64,000 nucleotides of DNA, taken from Rhizobium sp. WYCCWR10014 (GTDB taxonomy: Bacteria > Pseudomonadota > Alphaproteobacteria > Rhizobiales > Rhizobiaceae). This document shows, piece by piece, positions 37,842-46,275 of this stretch (within the stretch, counting starts at the first letter, position 1; each line of letters starts with the position of its first letter). The stretch lies in assembly GCF_001657485.1 (NCBI RefSeq), contig NZ_LXFU01000034.1, positions 55,836 to 119,835 of the forward strand, given 5' to 3'. The position numbers and the translations under genes were made by a program. The notes beneath the pieces are model-generated. The model was not told the DNA's origin. It saw only the letters and a list, made by a program, of their open reading frames with translations, and did no database searches.

Positions 37842-37855
37842 ACTGAAATATTAGT
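37842..37855. promoter_or_regulatory. Candidate GntR operator, copy at the permease operon
   Basis: ACTGAAATATTAGT lies about 113 bases upstream of the DppB-type start in an AT-rich stretch. It differs by two bases from the copy at 26054-26067 and by two from the one at 32470-32483. Confidence 0.6.
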
Positions 37856-37887
37856 GCATCTAAAATTTTTGTGAACCCCAAAAATGA

Positions 37888-38763
37888 TCAGGGCTTATCA
37901 ACCGGCGGCTTGCGTCGCCATGTCAGGCCGCGCGTTCCGATAATGGCCGCGCCGATAATCACCGCCGCTCCGATCCACGTCTGTGCGGCGGGAACTTCCG
38001 CGAAAAATGAGAAGGCCATGATGGCCACGACGGGCAGTCGGAGAAAGTCGAGCGGTGCCAGAACGCTTGCGGTCGCCATACCGAAGGCGCGTGTGATCAG
38101 CGTCATGTTGAGTGCGCCGAGTGCCCCTTGCATGGCAAGCAGCCCGAGTTGGCTCCAGGTCGGCATTGACCAGACCGGCAGCATGACGATCAGGCCAAGC
38201 GGCACCGTCGTTGTCAGATTCCATGCAACCAGCCGGTCGGCACTATCCCTCAACGCCATCCGCCGCAGCATCAATTGGCTGGCCGCCGTCAAAACCGCTC
38301 CTGCCAGCGCAAAAAGCAGCCATTGGTCGAAACCGGACGCTCCAGGGCGAATGATGATCATGACGCCGACAAAACCTGCGACAATGCCGGCCACGCTGGA
38401 GAGGCCGACATGTTCCTTGAGCACAAGCCACGCACCGAGAACGAGAAACATAGGCATGGTGAAATTGATTGCCGTGGCATCGGCGAGTGGCGCGTGCGCA
38501 AAGGCGACAAACAATGCGACCAGCGAGGCAAGCTTCAGGCCCGCGCGCACGACATGCAGAACACGATAGGGAGAGGCTTTCAGGTCGACCCGTGACACGA
38601 TCCAGGGCGTGACGACAAGAAGTCCGAAAAACGACCGGAAAAAGCCGATCATCAATGGATGCACCTCGCCGGCCAGCAAACGCACGATGACTGCGTCGAG
38701 ACTATTTAAAAAAGCGGCGGCGACCATCATGCATACGGCAAGGCCTGTGCGACCAGGCTGCAT
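37888..38763 (-). CDS. EamA/DMT-superfamily transporter
   Basis: Drug/metabolite-type transporter of 291 residues with ten predicted membrane segments in two EamA repeats, roughly 1-140 and 150-285. The C-terminus is short and basic (TWRRKPPVDKP). ATG 38763 follows AGGAGAAG; the frame stays open 25 codons upstream. It is upstream of and collinear with the DppB operon, but about 160 bases with a candidate operator separate them. The substrate is unknown. Confidence 0.82.
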   Translation of the reverse strand: MQPGRTGLAVCMMVAAAFLNSLDAVIVRLLAGEVHPLMIGFFRSFFGLLVVTPWIVSRVDLKASPYRVLHVVRAGLKLASLVALFVAFAHAPLADATAINFTMPMFLVLGAWLVLKEHVGLSSVAGIVAGFVGVMIIIRPGASGFDQWLLFALAGAVLTAASQLMLRRMALRDSADRLVAWNLTTTVPLGLIVMLPVWSMPTWSQLGLLAMQGALGALNMTLITRAFGMATASVLAPLDFLRLPVVAIMAFSFFAEVPAAQTWIGAAVIIGAAIIGTRGLTWRRKPPVDKP

Positions 38764-39037
38764 CACGCTTCTCCTGATCGAACAAAGGTGAACCCCGCTA
38801 TATCGGCCATTCGATACAGCTGTGCGTTGAACCGGCAATCCATTGGAAATAAAGCCTTCCGGGCGTGTATGCTGATCTCCGGGCTCCCGACGGTTTGCCG
38901 CGGCCGAGACCGCTCGTTCTCACCAGAGGCCGGCAGCATCCGTTATCTCCGGCGCGGATTAACGGCTTTATCTCAATCCATCAGCCGCCGTCCACACTGA
39001 CAGAGCACAATGCTTAGAGGGCCGCTCTCACCTCCCG

Positions 39038-39319
39038 CTAGTGAAGCACTCCGTTCGTTTTTGCCCGGTTCGAGAATTGGTGGACGAGCATGATGCCCTG
39101 CTCAAGGAGCAACTCGGCTGCCTGGAGATCGCGCGGCGTGAGATCGCCGGATAGTCCGCGGATCGTATTGGCGACGCAGATGGAGTTGGCGACGAAGCGG
39201 GTGTCGCCCTCACCTTCCGCCTCTTCGGCCGTCGCTTCCAAGGCGTCGGCGACGGTGTCGAGCAGGCTCGAGCGTTCGACAAGCGTCATGTCGTTCAGGG
39301 TTTTGGAAATGCCGTTCAT
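39038..39319 (-). CDS. Small hypothetical protein
   Basis: Acidic, largely helical protein of 93 residues (LNDMTLVERSSLLDTVADAL, then EATAEEAEGEGDTRFVANSI). It has no signal peptide and no membrane segment. ATG 39319 follows GAGGAGACAATC, a strong ribosome site. No family is recognised. It is flanked by a 270-base gap downstream and the Nudix gene upstream on the same strand. Confidence 0.65.
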   Translation of the reverse strand: MNGISKTLNDMTLVERSSLLDTVADALEATAEEAEGEGDTRFVANSICVANTIRGLSGDLTPRDLQAAELLLEQGIMLVHQFSNRAKTNGVLH

Positions 39320-39469
39320 GATTGTCTCCTCGCGCGTGCCCAAGGCGGATCGCAGCTCCAATTTCTCGATTTCAGTCACATGGCGGTGACTGTCAGATAG
39401 GATCGTTATCTTCAGAAGCAACTCATGGCTGCCGCGCACCTGACGCATAGTGCAGCCAGATAGGACGGC

Positions 39470-39940
39470 TTAGTCACCAACTTCGGGCCGAATAAGGCCG
39501 GTAAGCATTGGTCGCTGCCCTTTCAAGAGCTTTATGGCTGCGTCGGTGAGAGAAAACCAACCCGCACGATCAACCTCCGGAAAGCACTGTACCCGGCCTG
39601 ACCGTGGCGGCCATTCCATTTGAAATTCGCAACTCTGTATCGCATTCACGTCCAGTACCGGATCGGCTTCGATCGACCACGCGACAACTATCTTTCCGCC
39701 AGGTTGTCGGTATTCGCCCAACGGTGTGAACCTGCCATCGACTGCCACACCCAGCTCTTCGGCAGTCTCCCTTATTGCCGCCGCGAGCTCATCTTCTCCA
39801 GGCTCGACCAGCCCCTTCGGGATCGACCACGCAGCCTCGTCTTTCCTGACCCAGAAAGGACCACCCGGATGGACGAGAAGAACTTCGATCTCCCCGGAAA
39901 CGCGCCGGTATATCAGAAGTCCGGCGCTACGGATTACCAT
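39470..39940 (-). CDS. Nudix hydrolase
   Basis: Nudix protein of 156 residues. The Nudix box GX5EX7REUXEEXGU is complete as GLVEPGEDELAAAIRETAEE followed by LGV. The N-terminus SAGLLIYRRVSGEIEVLLVH then PGGPFWVRKDEAAWSIPKG resembles the short DATP/Ap4A-type pyrophosphohydrolases often annotated as nucleoside diphosphate hydrolases. It follows a small zinc-ribbon gene by 24 bases. The exact substrate cannot be told. Confidence 0.88.
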   Translation of the reverse strand: MVIRSAGLLIYRRVSGEIEVLLVHPGGPFWVRKDEAAWSIPKGLVEPGEDELAAAIRETAEELGVAVDGRFTPLGEYRQPGGKIVVAWSIEADPVLDVNAIQSCEFQMEWPPRSGRVQCFPEVDRAGWFSLTDAAIKLLKGQRPMLTGLIRPEVGD

Positions 39941-39964
39941 CGTCTTGCGCCCTTCTTGCGTCGA

Positions 39965-40132
39965 TCACGAGGCCAGGCATTCCTCACAGATGCCGCAGCC
40001 GTCATCGTCCATCCACCGACGCCGGCGCTTGCAGCAAAGACAAGCAGCGCTGTCGGGTTGTTCCTTCAAGTCTTCCGGAGGAATGATCTCGATCGTCGTG
40101 TCGAATAGAGTGTCAGCCACAAGCTCCGCCAT
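39965..40132 (-). CDS. Small zinc-ribbon protein
   Basis: Frame of 55 codons, too short for routine listing. It reads MAELVADTLFDTTIEIIPPE, then DLKEQPDSAACLCCKRRRRW, then MDDDGCGICEECLAS. Two cysteine pairs, C-x-C-C and C-x2-C-x2-C, flank an Arg cluster and should bind one zinc. GGAG stands seven bases before the ATG. It is 24 bases upstream of the Nudix gene, and the two are probably co-transcribed. It may bind nucleic acid or act as an adapter; the function is unknown. Confidence 0.65.
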   Translation of the reverse strand: MAELVADTLFDTTIEIIPPEDLKEQPDSAACLCCKRRRRWMDDDGCGICEECLAS

Positions 40133-40332
40133 CTCGTTGCTCCATTAGTCTGTTCTAAATAAGATAGGAACGGCGATCGATACCGGCAAGCTCTCGACGA
40201 CGTCAGGCGGTTTCAAGGAAAGGGTCAACTTCGACGCCGGTCGAAGCGGCAAATCGCTTGTCGAACCACATTCGGCGATCTCTGCGTCGAACGCTGGGCC
40301 TTCTTGCGACAAGTGATATAGTTAAATTTCGG

Positions 40333-40348
40333 TCGTCCAGCTGGACGA
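40333..40348. promoter_or_regulatory. 16-bp perfect palindrome before the peroxiredoxin-like gene
   Basis: TCGTCCAGCTGGACGA is perfectly self-complementary and lies 20 bases upstream of the ATG, just after a TATAGT that could be a -10 element. The position over the transcription start suggests a repressor site. The regulator is not known. Confidence 0.5.
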
Positions 40349-40368
40349 TGCGACAAAGGAATTATTCC

Positions 40369-41049
40369 ATGGGAGACCAGAAGCGCCCGCTGCAACCAGG
40401 AGAAACCGCCCCCGCCTTCGCACTGGCCACGGCCAACTTCGAAGGAACGATCTCTTTCGCCGACTTGAGCGGTCGCCCCTTCGTGATCGGGTTTTTTCGC
40501 GGGCTGCACTGCCCGTTCTGCCGGCGCCAGTTAGAGCAGCTTGCCGGCGTACAGCCGACCCTGCGCGCCGCCGGCGTGGAAACTGTTGCCGTTATCAACA
40601 CGCCGGTGGAACGTGCCCGCCTTTATTTCCGCCACCGGCCGACGCCGATAACGCTTCTGTGTGACCCGGATTGCCGCACGCACCGGGCCTACGGTGTGCC
40701 GCATGGCGAGTTCCTGCCGGAAGGGAGCTGCGAGCAGCCCGAATGGCCCTATGGTGCAACGATGGCGCAATTCCAGGCGGCACGCATCAACCCCACGGGC
40801 GAGCTGCCGGAACCGCTGCACCCGATGGAAGCCAACGTCGTACTCAACGCCAAGGACCGGTTTGAGCTTGACGAAGCCGATAATGTGATCTTCGCGAACC
40901 ACGCTACCCAGCTCGTCGGTCACTTCCTGGTCAATGCGAACGGCACCATCGGCTGGGCACAAATCGAGGCGCTCGACGGTCCCAACAGCCTCTCGATCTT
41001 CCCGACCGCAGCGGAGATCATCGCCGCCGCTGGCAGCCTTGGACGCTGA
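40369..41049 (+). CDS. Peroxiredoxin-like (AhpC/TSA) protein
   Basis: Thioredoxin-fold protein of 226 residues. The N-terminal half is redoxin-like (APAFALATANFEGTISFADL, then FFRGLHCPFCRRQLEQL) with a C-P-F-C pair. The Cys pair resembles thiol oxidoreductase-type AhpC relatives more than typical 2-Cys peroxiredoxins, which have Thr three residues before the cysteine. The C-terminal half has FANHATQLVGHFLVNANGTI. ATG 40369 follows AAAGGA. It probably reduces peroxides or disulfides in the cytoplasm and stands alone. Confidence 0.78.
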   Translation: MGDQKRPLQPGETAPAFALATANFEGTISFADLSGRPFVIGFFRGLHCPFCRRQLEQLAGVQPTLRAAGVETVAVINTPVERARLYFRHRPTPITLLCDPDCRTHRAYGVPHGEFLPEGSCEQPEWPYGATMAQFQAARINPTGELPEPLHPMEANVVLNAKDRFELDEADNVIFANHATQLVGHFLVNANGTIGWAQIEALDGPNSLSIFPTAAEIIAAAGSLGR

Positions 41050-41102
41050 ACTGCAGCGAACCGTCGGCATGTTACGTTCCGCCGGTCCGGAAAATCATCA
41101 CG

Positions 41103-42173
41103 TTAGACGGACCTCAACCGCTTCTCGGTTTTTGCGTCGAACAGATGTAGTTTGCTAAGGTCTGGGAGAATGGCGATCTGATCGCCGGCGCGCAGATCAA
41201 GGCGCTCTCTTACGGTCGCAACGAGGTGATCGGCGCCAAACTTCGTGGTTATCTGGATCTCCGCACCGGTAGGCTCAACGAGAACGACCTCAGCGGCAAC
41301 AGGACCGTGTCCGATTGTGAGATGTTCGGGGCGAATGCCGTAGATAAGCTGCGCGCCGCGTTCCAATGACGCTGCTTCCGGCAGCGGCAACCTGCCTCCG
41401 CCGTCCACGATCAACTCCGGCGGCCCCGACGTGCTGACCTGGCCTCGAATAAGGTTCATCGCCGGCGAACCGATGAAGCCCGCCACGAAAAGGTTTGCCG
41501 GCCGGTCGTAGAGATCGAGCGGCGAGCCTATCTGCTCGACGAAGCCGTCCCGCATCACAACAATTCGATCGGCCATCGTCATCGCCTCGATCTGGTCGTG
41601 GGTGACGTAGATGGTCGTTGTCTTCAGTCGCTGATGCAGTTGCTTGATTTCCGAACGCATCTGCACCCGCAGCTTCGCGTCCAGGTTCGACAAGGGTTCG
41701 TCAAACAGGAAGACCTGCGGATTTCTAACGATGGCACGGCCCATCGCCACACGTTGGCGTTGGCCACCCGACAGATTTTTCGGATATCTGTCGAGCAGAT
41801 GCTCGAGCCCCAGAATTTCAGCGGCCGCTCGAACACGCTGCCGGGTCTGCTCCTTGGGTGCTTTCGCCAGCTTCAGCGAAAAACCCATATTCGCCTCGAC
41901 TGTCAGATGCGGGTAGAGCGCGTAGGACTGGAAAACCATCGCGATATCGCGTTCTTTTGGCGCGACATTGTTCACGACCTTGCTGCCGATCGATATCCGG
42001 CCAGCTGAAATCTCTTCAAGGCCGGCGATCATCCGCAACAGTGTCGACTTCCCGCACCCGGACGGACCAACCAGGATTACGAATTCGCCGTCTTGGATAT
42101 CGATATCCACCCCATGCAGAACCTCGAAGTGACCGTAGCTCTTGCGGGCATTCGCCACACTTACTGACGCCAT
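41103..42173 (-). CDS. ABC transporter ATP-binding protein (UgpC/MalK type)
   Basis: ATPase of 356 residues. Walker [10 protein letters not shown] is at 36-44, the signature is [14 protein letters not shown], Walker B is [11 protein letters not shown], and a C-terminal TOBE domain follows. ATG 42173 after GGAGAAAG is preferred to starts up to 18 codons upstream. It is the last gene of the eight-gene operon begun by the DeoR regulator and serves the permeases at 44501-46275. Confidence 0.9.
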   Translation of the reverse strand: MASVSVANARKSYGHFEVLHGVDIDIQDGEFVILVGPSGCGKSTLLRMIAGLEEISAGRISIGSKVVNNVAPKERDIAMVFQSYALYPHLTVEANMGFSLKLAKAPKEQTRQRVRAAAEILGLEHLLDRYPKNLSGGQRQRVAMGRAIVRNPQVFLFDEPLSNLDAKLRVQMRSEIKQLHQRLKTTTIYVTHDQIEAMTMADRIVVMRDGFVEQIGSPLDLYDRPANLFVAGFIGSPAMNLIRGQVSTSGPPELIVDGGGRLPLPEAASLERGAQLIYGIRPEHLTIGHGPVAAEVVLVEPTGAEIQITTKFGADHLVATVRERLDLRAGDQIAILPDLSKLHLFDAKTEKRLRSV

Positions 42174-42240
42174 AACTTTCTCCGGCTGAATATTGGTTTC
42201 TTCGGGACGCAGCCGCTCGTCTGACACGGCTGTTTATTGC

Positions 42241-43539
42241 TCATCGGCTTGCCGTGGCGGCTGAATAAGGCGTCAATACCGAGTCGATCGCAGCAAGGCA
42301 GAGCTCGCGGGCCTTCGGAGCGACCCGCTTTGACACCACGTCAGAATAGAGTCGGCCGAGATATTGGCTGATCAGAGTTTCGGGAATTTCATCGGGGAGC
42401 CGGCTGAACAATTCACTGACCGCGGCGGATGCGCGAGGATCCGGCCAGTAATAGCGAATTCGATCACTATAGCTGAAATGCCGTTGCAGTCGCTCCTCAT
42501 CGGGACTGCCGCCATAGTGGCCCGCCCAGCTTGCCGGTTGCTCGACCATGATTTTTTCCATGGTCGTCACCAGTCCGGTTCGCGGCGCCCTCCCTGCAAG
42601 CACGTCAGCGATCGCATCGAGACCGTAGAGTGCTTCGCGCAGCGCGAAAGTCAGGCCCGGTCCGACCTTGAGGATTGCAAATCCGCCGTCAACGAGAGCA
42701 GACAAGGCTTCGGCCGGTTGGTAGTCGGTGGAATGTGCTTCGAAAACCAAGCCCGGCATGTCGTCCAGCGAACGAATGAGGCTCTTGGCCCGTTCGGGCT
42801 TGTAGAGCGCCACGTCCGTGTTGCCAAATTCCACGCCCGGCTGAACCACGATCCCAATGACCCGCTCCATCGCCGACGTCAAACCTGCTTCGGCAAACGA
42901 CGCCCGGTGAACCGCCAGGGTTTTCATCGCCGCATCGGCCCGGGTAATTTCGATTTCTTCGAGTGCGTGCGTCGCACCACCCGGAGGCGGCACCTCGGTT
43001 CCGATGATATAGACCGGCGGACGGCGGCCTGCACGAAGAGCGGCCTCCTCAGCGGTCTTTGCCAATCGGGCGGCGCGCGCCGCGGTCAATTCGTCATCGA
43101 GCGCCGTTGGTTCACCCGCACAGCCCATCGACGTGTCCAGGTGGATCTTTTCGAACCCTGCCTCGACATAGGCCGTCACCATAGCCGCGGCGCGCAGCAT
43201 TGCCTCCTCGGCCGCCAATTTTCTCCATGGGTTGGGACCGAGGTGATCGCCTCCGAGGATAACGCGTTCGGCCGGAAAATCAGTCGCTGCGGCGATATCC
43301 TCGATGAACCGGCGAAAGTCCGCCGGCGTCATCGCGGTATAGCCGCCCTCCTGATTGACCTGATTGCAGGTGGCTTCGATGAGGACCGCCCGTTGCTCCA
43401 TGCCGGCACGTCGAAGCGCTGCCTCGATGATCAGCGGATGCGCCGAGCAGACCGAAGTGACGCCATGGGGAAAGGGCAGGTTTCGGGCACCGAAAAGCTT
43501 ACGCAGCGCGACCTGGCGGTTCTCGTCGATCCTCGTCAT
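42241..43539 (-). CDS. D-tagatose-bisphosphate aldolase, KbaZ/GatZ-type subunit
   Basis: Protein of 432 residues of the KbaZ/GatZ family, the so-called non-catalytic subunit that supports tagatose-1,6-bisphosphate aldolase. Family stretches are GVTSVCSAHPLIIEAALRRA, VILGGDHLGPNPWR, GFEKIHLDTSMGCAG and YIIGTEVPPPGG. No class II aldolase partner (KbaY/GatY) is in the window, so the partner is elsewhere or this protein acts alone. The start overlaps the SIS gene stop in ATGA. Confidence 0.87.
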   Translation of the reverse strand: MTRIDENRQVALRKLFGARNLPFPHGVTSVCSAHPLIIEAALRRAGMEQRAVLIEATCNQVNQEGGYTAMTPADFRRFIEDIAAATDFPAERVILGGDHLGPNPWRKLAAEEAMLRAAAMVTAYVEAGFEKIHLDTSMGCAGEPTALDDELTAARAARLAKTAEEAALRAGRRPPVYIIGTEVPPPGGATHALEEIEITRADAAMKTLAVHRASFAEAGLTSAMERVIGIVVQPGVEFGNTDVALYKPERAKSLIRSLDDMPGLVFEAHSTDYQPAEALSALVDGGFAILKVGPGLTFALREALYGLDAIADVLAGRAPRTGLVTTMEKIMVEQPASWAGHYGGSPDEERLQRHFSYSDRIRYYWPDPRASAAVSELFSRLPDEIPETLISQYLGRLYSDVVSKRVAPKARELCLAAIDSVLTPYSAATASR

Positions 43540-44489
43540 GCGAGCGTTACAACCTTCGTCAGGTGACGAGGGGAGACCGTGTCGATTTGCCGAGCCTGCG
43601 CGGCGCGTTCGCCGAGGACCTGCAGCGCCGGAAGGACAACGAGACCCGCAAGCGACAGATCGACATCAACGGCGAGTTCCAGATCGCCTGGACCACCCAC
43701 ACCGATGACGACCGCGCCTTTTTCTCTCAGTTCTCCCACCAGTTTCGTCTCCGCCTCCCTCTGGTCGGAGCTGTACAGCATGACCGCAACCGTCTTCCCG
43801 TCAACGAGGCTGATCGGCCCATGACGGTATTCCAGCGGATGGAAGGCCTGAGTCATGATCTGGCTCATTTCCATGAGCTTGAGCGCTCCTTCCAGGGCGA
43901 CGCCGAAGAGGGGCCCCCCACCGAGAAAGACGAAGTGCGACCGGTCGGCAATAATTCCAGGAAGTGCCGCATCGAGAGCGCTCGCGAGCTGGCGGGCGGA
44001 ATTCACGACAGAGGCCGGAACCTTCTGCCCGATCATCTGCAAACCGAGAAGGACCATGAGGCTCGCCGATACCGTCATGACGATCCCTTCGTCCGGATGC
44101 GTTTCGGCCGAGACCATCCGATCGCAATTTCTCGCCAGAGAGCTTTCCGGTTCGACGGTTATCGCCGTCACGAAGGCGCCGGCGGCCCGACTTGCCTTTG
44201 CTGCGGCGACTGTTTCCGTCGTCTCGCCGCTGCGGGAAAGCGCAACGACGTGCGTGTTGCGCCACTCCGGCCAGAAGGCCGATGGCCGGTTTTGCCATTC
44301 GGCGCCGGGGACCGCGATTGCCTTGCGTCCGGCCATATTGGCATAGGCTGCCAGCGAGAGCGCAAGATTGAAGGATGTGCCGCAGCCGACGAAGACGAGC
44401 AGCTCCGCGCGGTCGTCGGCTGAATTCAATTCAATGGCCTTCTCCCAGTAAGGAAATTGCTCGAAAATAACCTTTTCGGTCGTGTTCAT
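43536..44489 (-). CDS. SIS-domain sugar isomerase/deaminase (AgaS-like)
   Basis: Protein of 317 residues with two SIS domains, of the GlmS-isomerase/AgaS/FrlB group. The phosphosugar-binding motifs are FVGCGTSFNLALSLAAY, VALSRSGETTETVAAAKASR and FLGGGPLFGVALEGALKLME, the last with FHPLEYRHGPISLVDG. Members isomerise or deaminate amino-sugar phosphates or related adducts. Its place between permeases and the GatZ-like gene fits conversion of a phosphorylated hexosamine to a ketose phosphate. It is shorter than E. coli AgaS. Confidence 0.82.
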   Translation of the reverse strand: MNTTEKVIFEQFPYWEKAIELNSADDRAELLVFVGCGTSFNLALSLAAYANMAGRKAIAVPGAEWQNRPSAFWPEWRNTHVVALSRSGETTETVAAAKASRAAGAFVTAITVEPESSLARNCDRMVSAETHPDEGIVMTVSASLMVLLGLQMIGQKVPASVVNSARQLASALDAALPGIIADRSHFVFLGGGPLFGVALEGALKLMEMSQIMTQAFHPLEYRHGPISLVDGKTVAVMLYSSDQREAETKLVGELREKGAVVIGVGGPGDLELAVDVDLSLAGLVVLPALQVLGERAAQARQIDTVSPRHLTKVVTLA

Positions 44490-44500
44490 GAAGTCTCCGA

Positions 44501-45358
44501 TTATTTGACTGAACCAGCCAACAGGCCGCTGACGAGGTAACGGTTGAGGAAAATGACGACGAGGGCGGGGATGACGATGGCGATCGATCCGCTCGCGGTG
44601 ATGAGGCCGTAGTCGATGAAGTTCTTCGTTACGAATTCCGGAATCAGAACCGTTAGGGGTTTCGTTGCCTGCGGCGAAAAGATGAGCGGTACGAGATACT
44701 GCCCCCAGGCACCCAGAAACGTAAGGATTGCCGCTGCCGTCAGACCCGGTCCGGCCAGCGGCAGGACGATGTTGAAGAAGATGTAGAGCCGGCCTGCTCC
44801 GTCGAGTTGCGCCGCCTCTTCCAGTGCGATCGGAAGAGCTTCAAACACGCTGCGCAACAGCCAGAGCGACAGGGGCAGGAAGGCCGATACATAGATCAGC
44901 GAAACACCCACATAGGTATCGACGAGATGCAGCTTGATCATGATCTGATAGAGCGGGATCAAGACAGCGTAGGCGGGAATGGCCAAAGTCGCGACGACAG
45001 CGATAAAAAGCACTTTCCGGCCAGGAAACTGAAGCCTGGTGAACGCGTACGCTCCAAGAGAGGATATAGCGACGCAAAGCAGCGTGGCAGCGATGGATGT
45101 CACCACGCTATTGAGCAACGCGGCACGGAACTGTTTGAACACCTCCACACCCCCAATCCGCGCAATATTGATGCCGAGCAGCCGGGAGTAGTGATCGAGC
45201 GTAAAGTGCTGCGGAAAGAAGTTGATCGGTCGGGTCGAAAAGTCTTCGCTGGGCGTAACCGAACTCGCGATGGTCCAGTAGATCGGCCCTAGAGACCAGA
45301 TCAACAGGACGACGACACCGGTCCAAATCATCATTCGATAGGCAATAGTAGATCTCAT
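44501..45358 (-). CDS. Carbohydrate ABC transporter permease (MalG type)
   Basis: Permease of 285 residues with six membrane segments. The EAA loop is ALEEAAQLDGAGRLYIFFNI VLPLAGPGL in outline, and the C-terminus is SGLLAGSVK. The ATG at 45358 overlaps the stop of the partner permease; a long in-frame extension upstream is only shadow translation through that gene. Confidence 0.87.
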   Translation of the reverse strand: MRSTIAYRMMIWTGVVVLLIWSLGPIYWTIASSVTPSEDFSTRPINFFPQHFTLDHYSRLLGINIARIGGVEVFKQFRAALLNSVVTSIAATLLCVAISSLGAYAFTRLQFPGRKVLFIAVVATLAIPAYAVLIPLYQIMIKLHLVDTYVGVSLIYVSAFLPLSLWLLRSVFEALPIALEEAAQLDGAGRLYIFFNIVLPLAGPGLTAAAILTFLGAWGQYLVPLIFSPQATKPLTVLIPEFVTKNFIDYGLITASGSIAIVIPALVVIFLNRYLVSGLLAGSVK

Positions 45359-46275
45359 CAGTCGAACCGTGTGTTGCGATAGACACGAAGGACGTAGACG
45401 AGCGAAATCAGCAGAGACACGAGAGTGATCACGACCGATAGCGCCATGCCATACGAGAAGCGGAGATTCTGGAAGGTTTCGAGGTAGATCTGGACGAGCA
45501 CCGGTCGGGTCTCGAGGCTGGCACCCGCCAGAACCCAGGCCTCGTCGAAGAGATTGAAAGCGTTCACGGTTGCGTTCGTCATGGCGACAGCGATCGCACT
45601 GCGAACCAGCGGAAGGGTTACCCATCCGAACATCTGAATGCGCGTGGCCCCATCGATCCGCGCAGCCTCATAGAGGTGCGCAGGGATGCTCTGCATCGCG
45701 GCAAGGACGATGACGATAGTCAAAGGCATCATGCGCCAGACATGGACGACCGTTACGGCGACGATGGCGCTGGTGCGATCGTTGAACCAGACATGATTTT
45801 CGAACGGGAGCCCGAGTGCGGAAAGAATACCGTTCAACAGACCCGCGCCCGGTTGATAAATCCAAAGCCAAATGACCGAATTCACAACGCCGGGCAGCGC
45901 CCAGGGCAAGATCACCGCTGCGAGAACCCACTGCCGCCCGACCTTGATCTGATTGATGAGAGCGGCGGCAAGAACGCCGAACACGGTTTCGGCGGCAACA
46001 GCCAGAACAACGTACATGAGCGTGTTGCTCCAGGTCGTCGCGAGCTGGCCATCCGACAGCATTCGGCTGTAGTTCTCAAGACCGACGAATGGCGTGCCGG
46101 CCTGCATGGGGTTGACCCTGTGCAGGCTGTCCCAGACGGTTCTTCCCATCGGGTAGAAAACCAAAGCTGCCATCGTGATAATGATGGGCGACACCAACAG
46201 CAAGCCGAGTGTGGCGTCGGCGTTGAAGCCGACCCCACGTTTGCTCGTGGCCCCTTCGGACGCCAAAGCTGTCAT
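45358..46275 (-). CDS. Carbohydrate ABC transporter permease (MalF type)
   Basis: Permease of 305 residues with six membrane segments and a periplasmic loop (YPMGRTVWDSLHRVNPMQAG). The EAA loop is LYEAARIDGATRIQMFGWVT then LPLVRSAIAV. It overlaps the binding-protein gene and the second permease by a few bases each, a tightly coupled operon. Confidence 0.88.
   Translation of the reverse strand: MTALASEGATSKRGVGFNADATLGLLLVSPIIITMAALVFYPMGRTVWDSLHRVNPMQAGTPFVGLENYSRMLSDGQLATTWSNTLMYVVLAVAAETVFGVLAAALINQIKVGRQWVLAAVILPWALPGVVNSVIWLWIYQPGAGLLNGILSALGLPFENHVWFNDRTSAIVAVTVVHVWRMMPLTIVIVLAAMQSIPAHLYEAARIDGATRIQMFGWVTLPLVRSAIAVAMTNATVNAFNLFDEAWVLAGASLETRPVLVQIYLETFQNLRFSYGMALSVVITLVSLLISLVYVLRVYRNTRFD

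Noticed and set aside
42364..43566. 400-codon open frame on the plus strand
   Set aside because: Antisense shadow of the KbaZ/GatZ-type gene.
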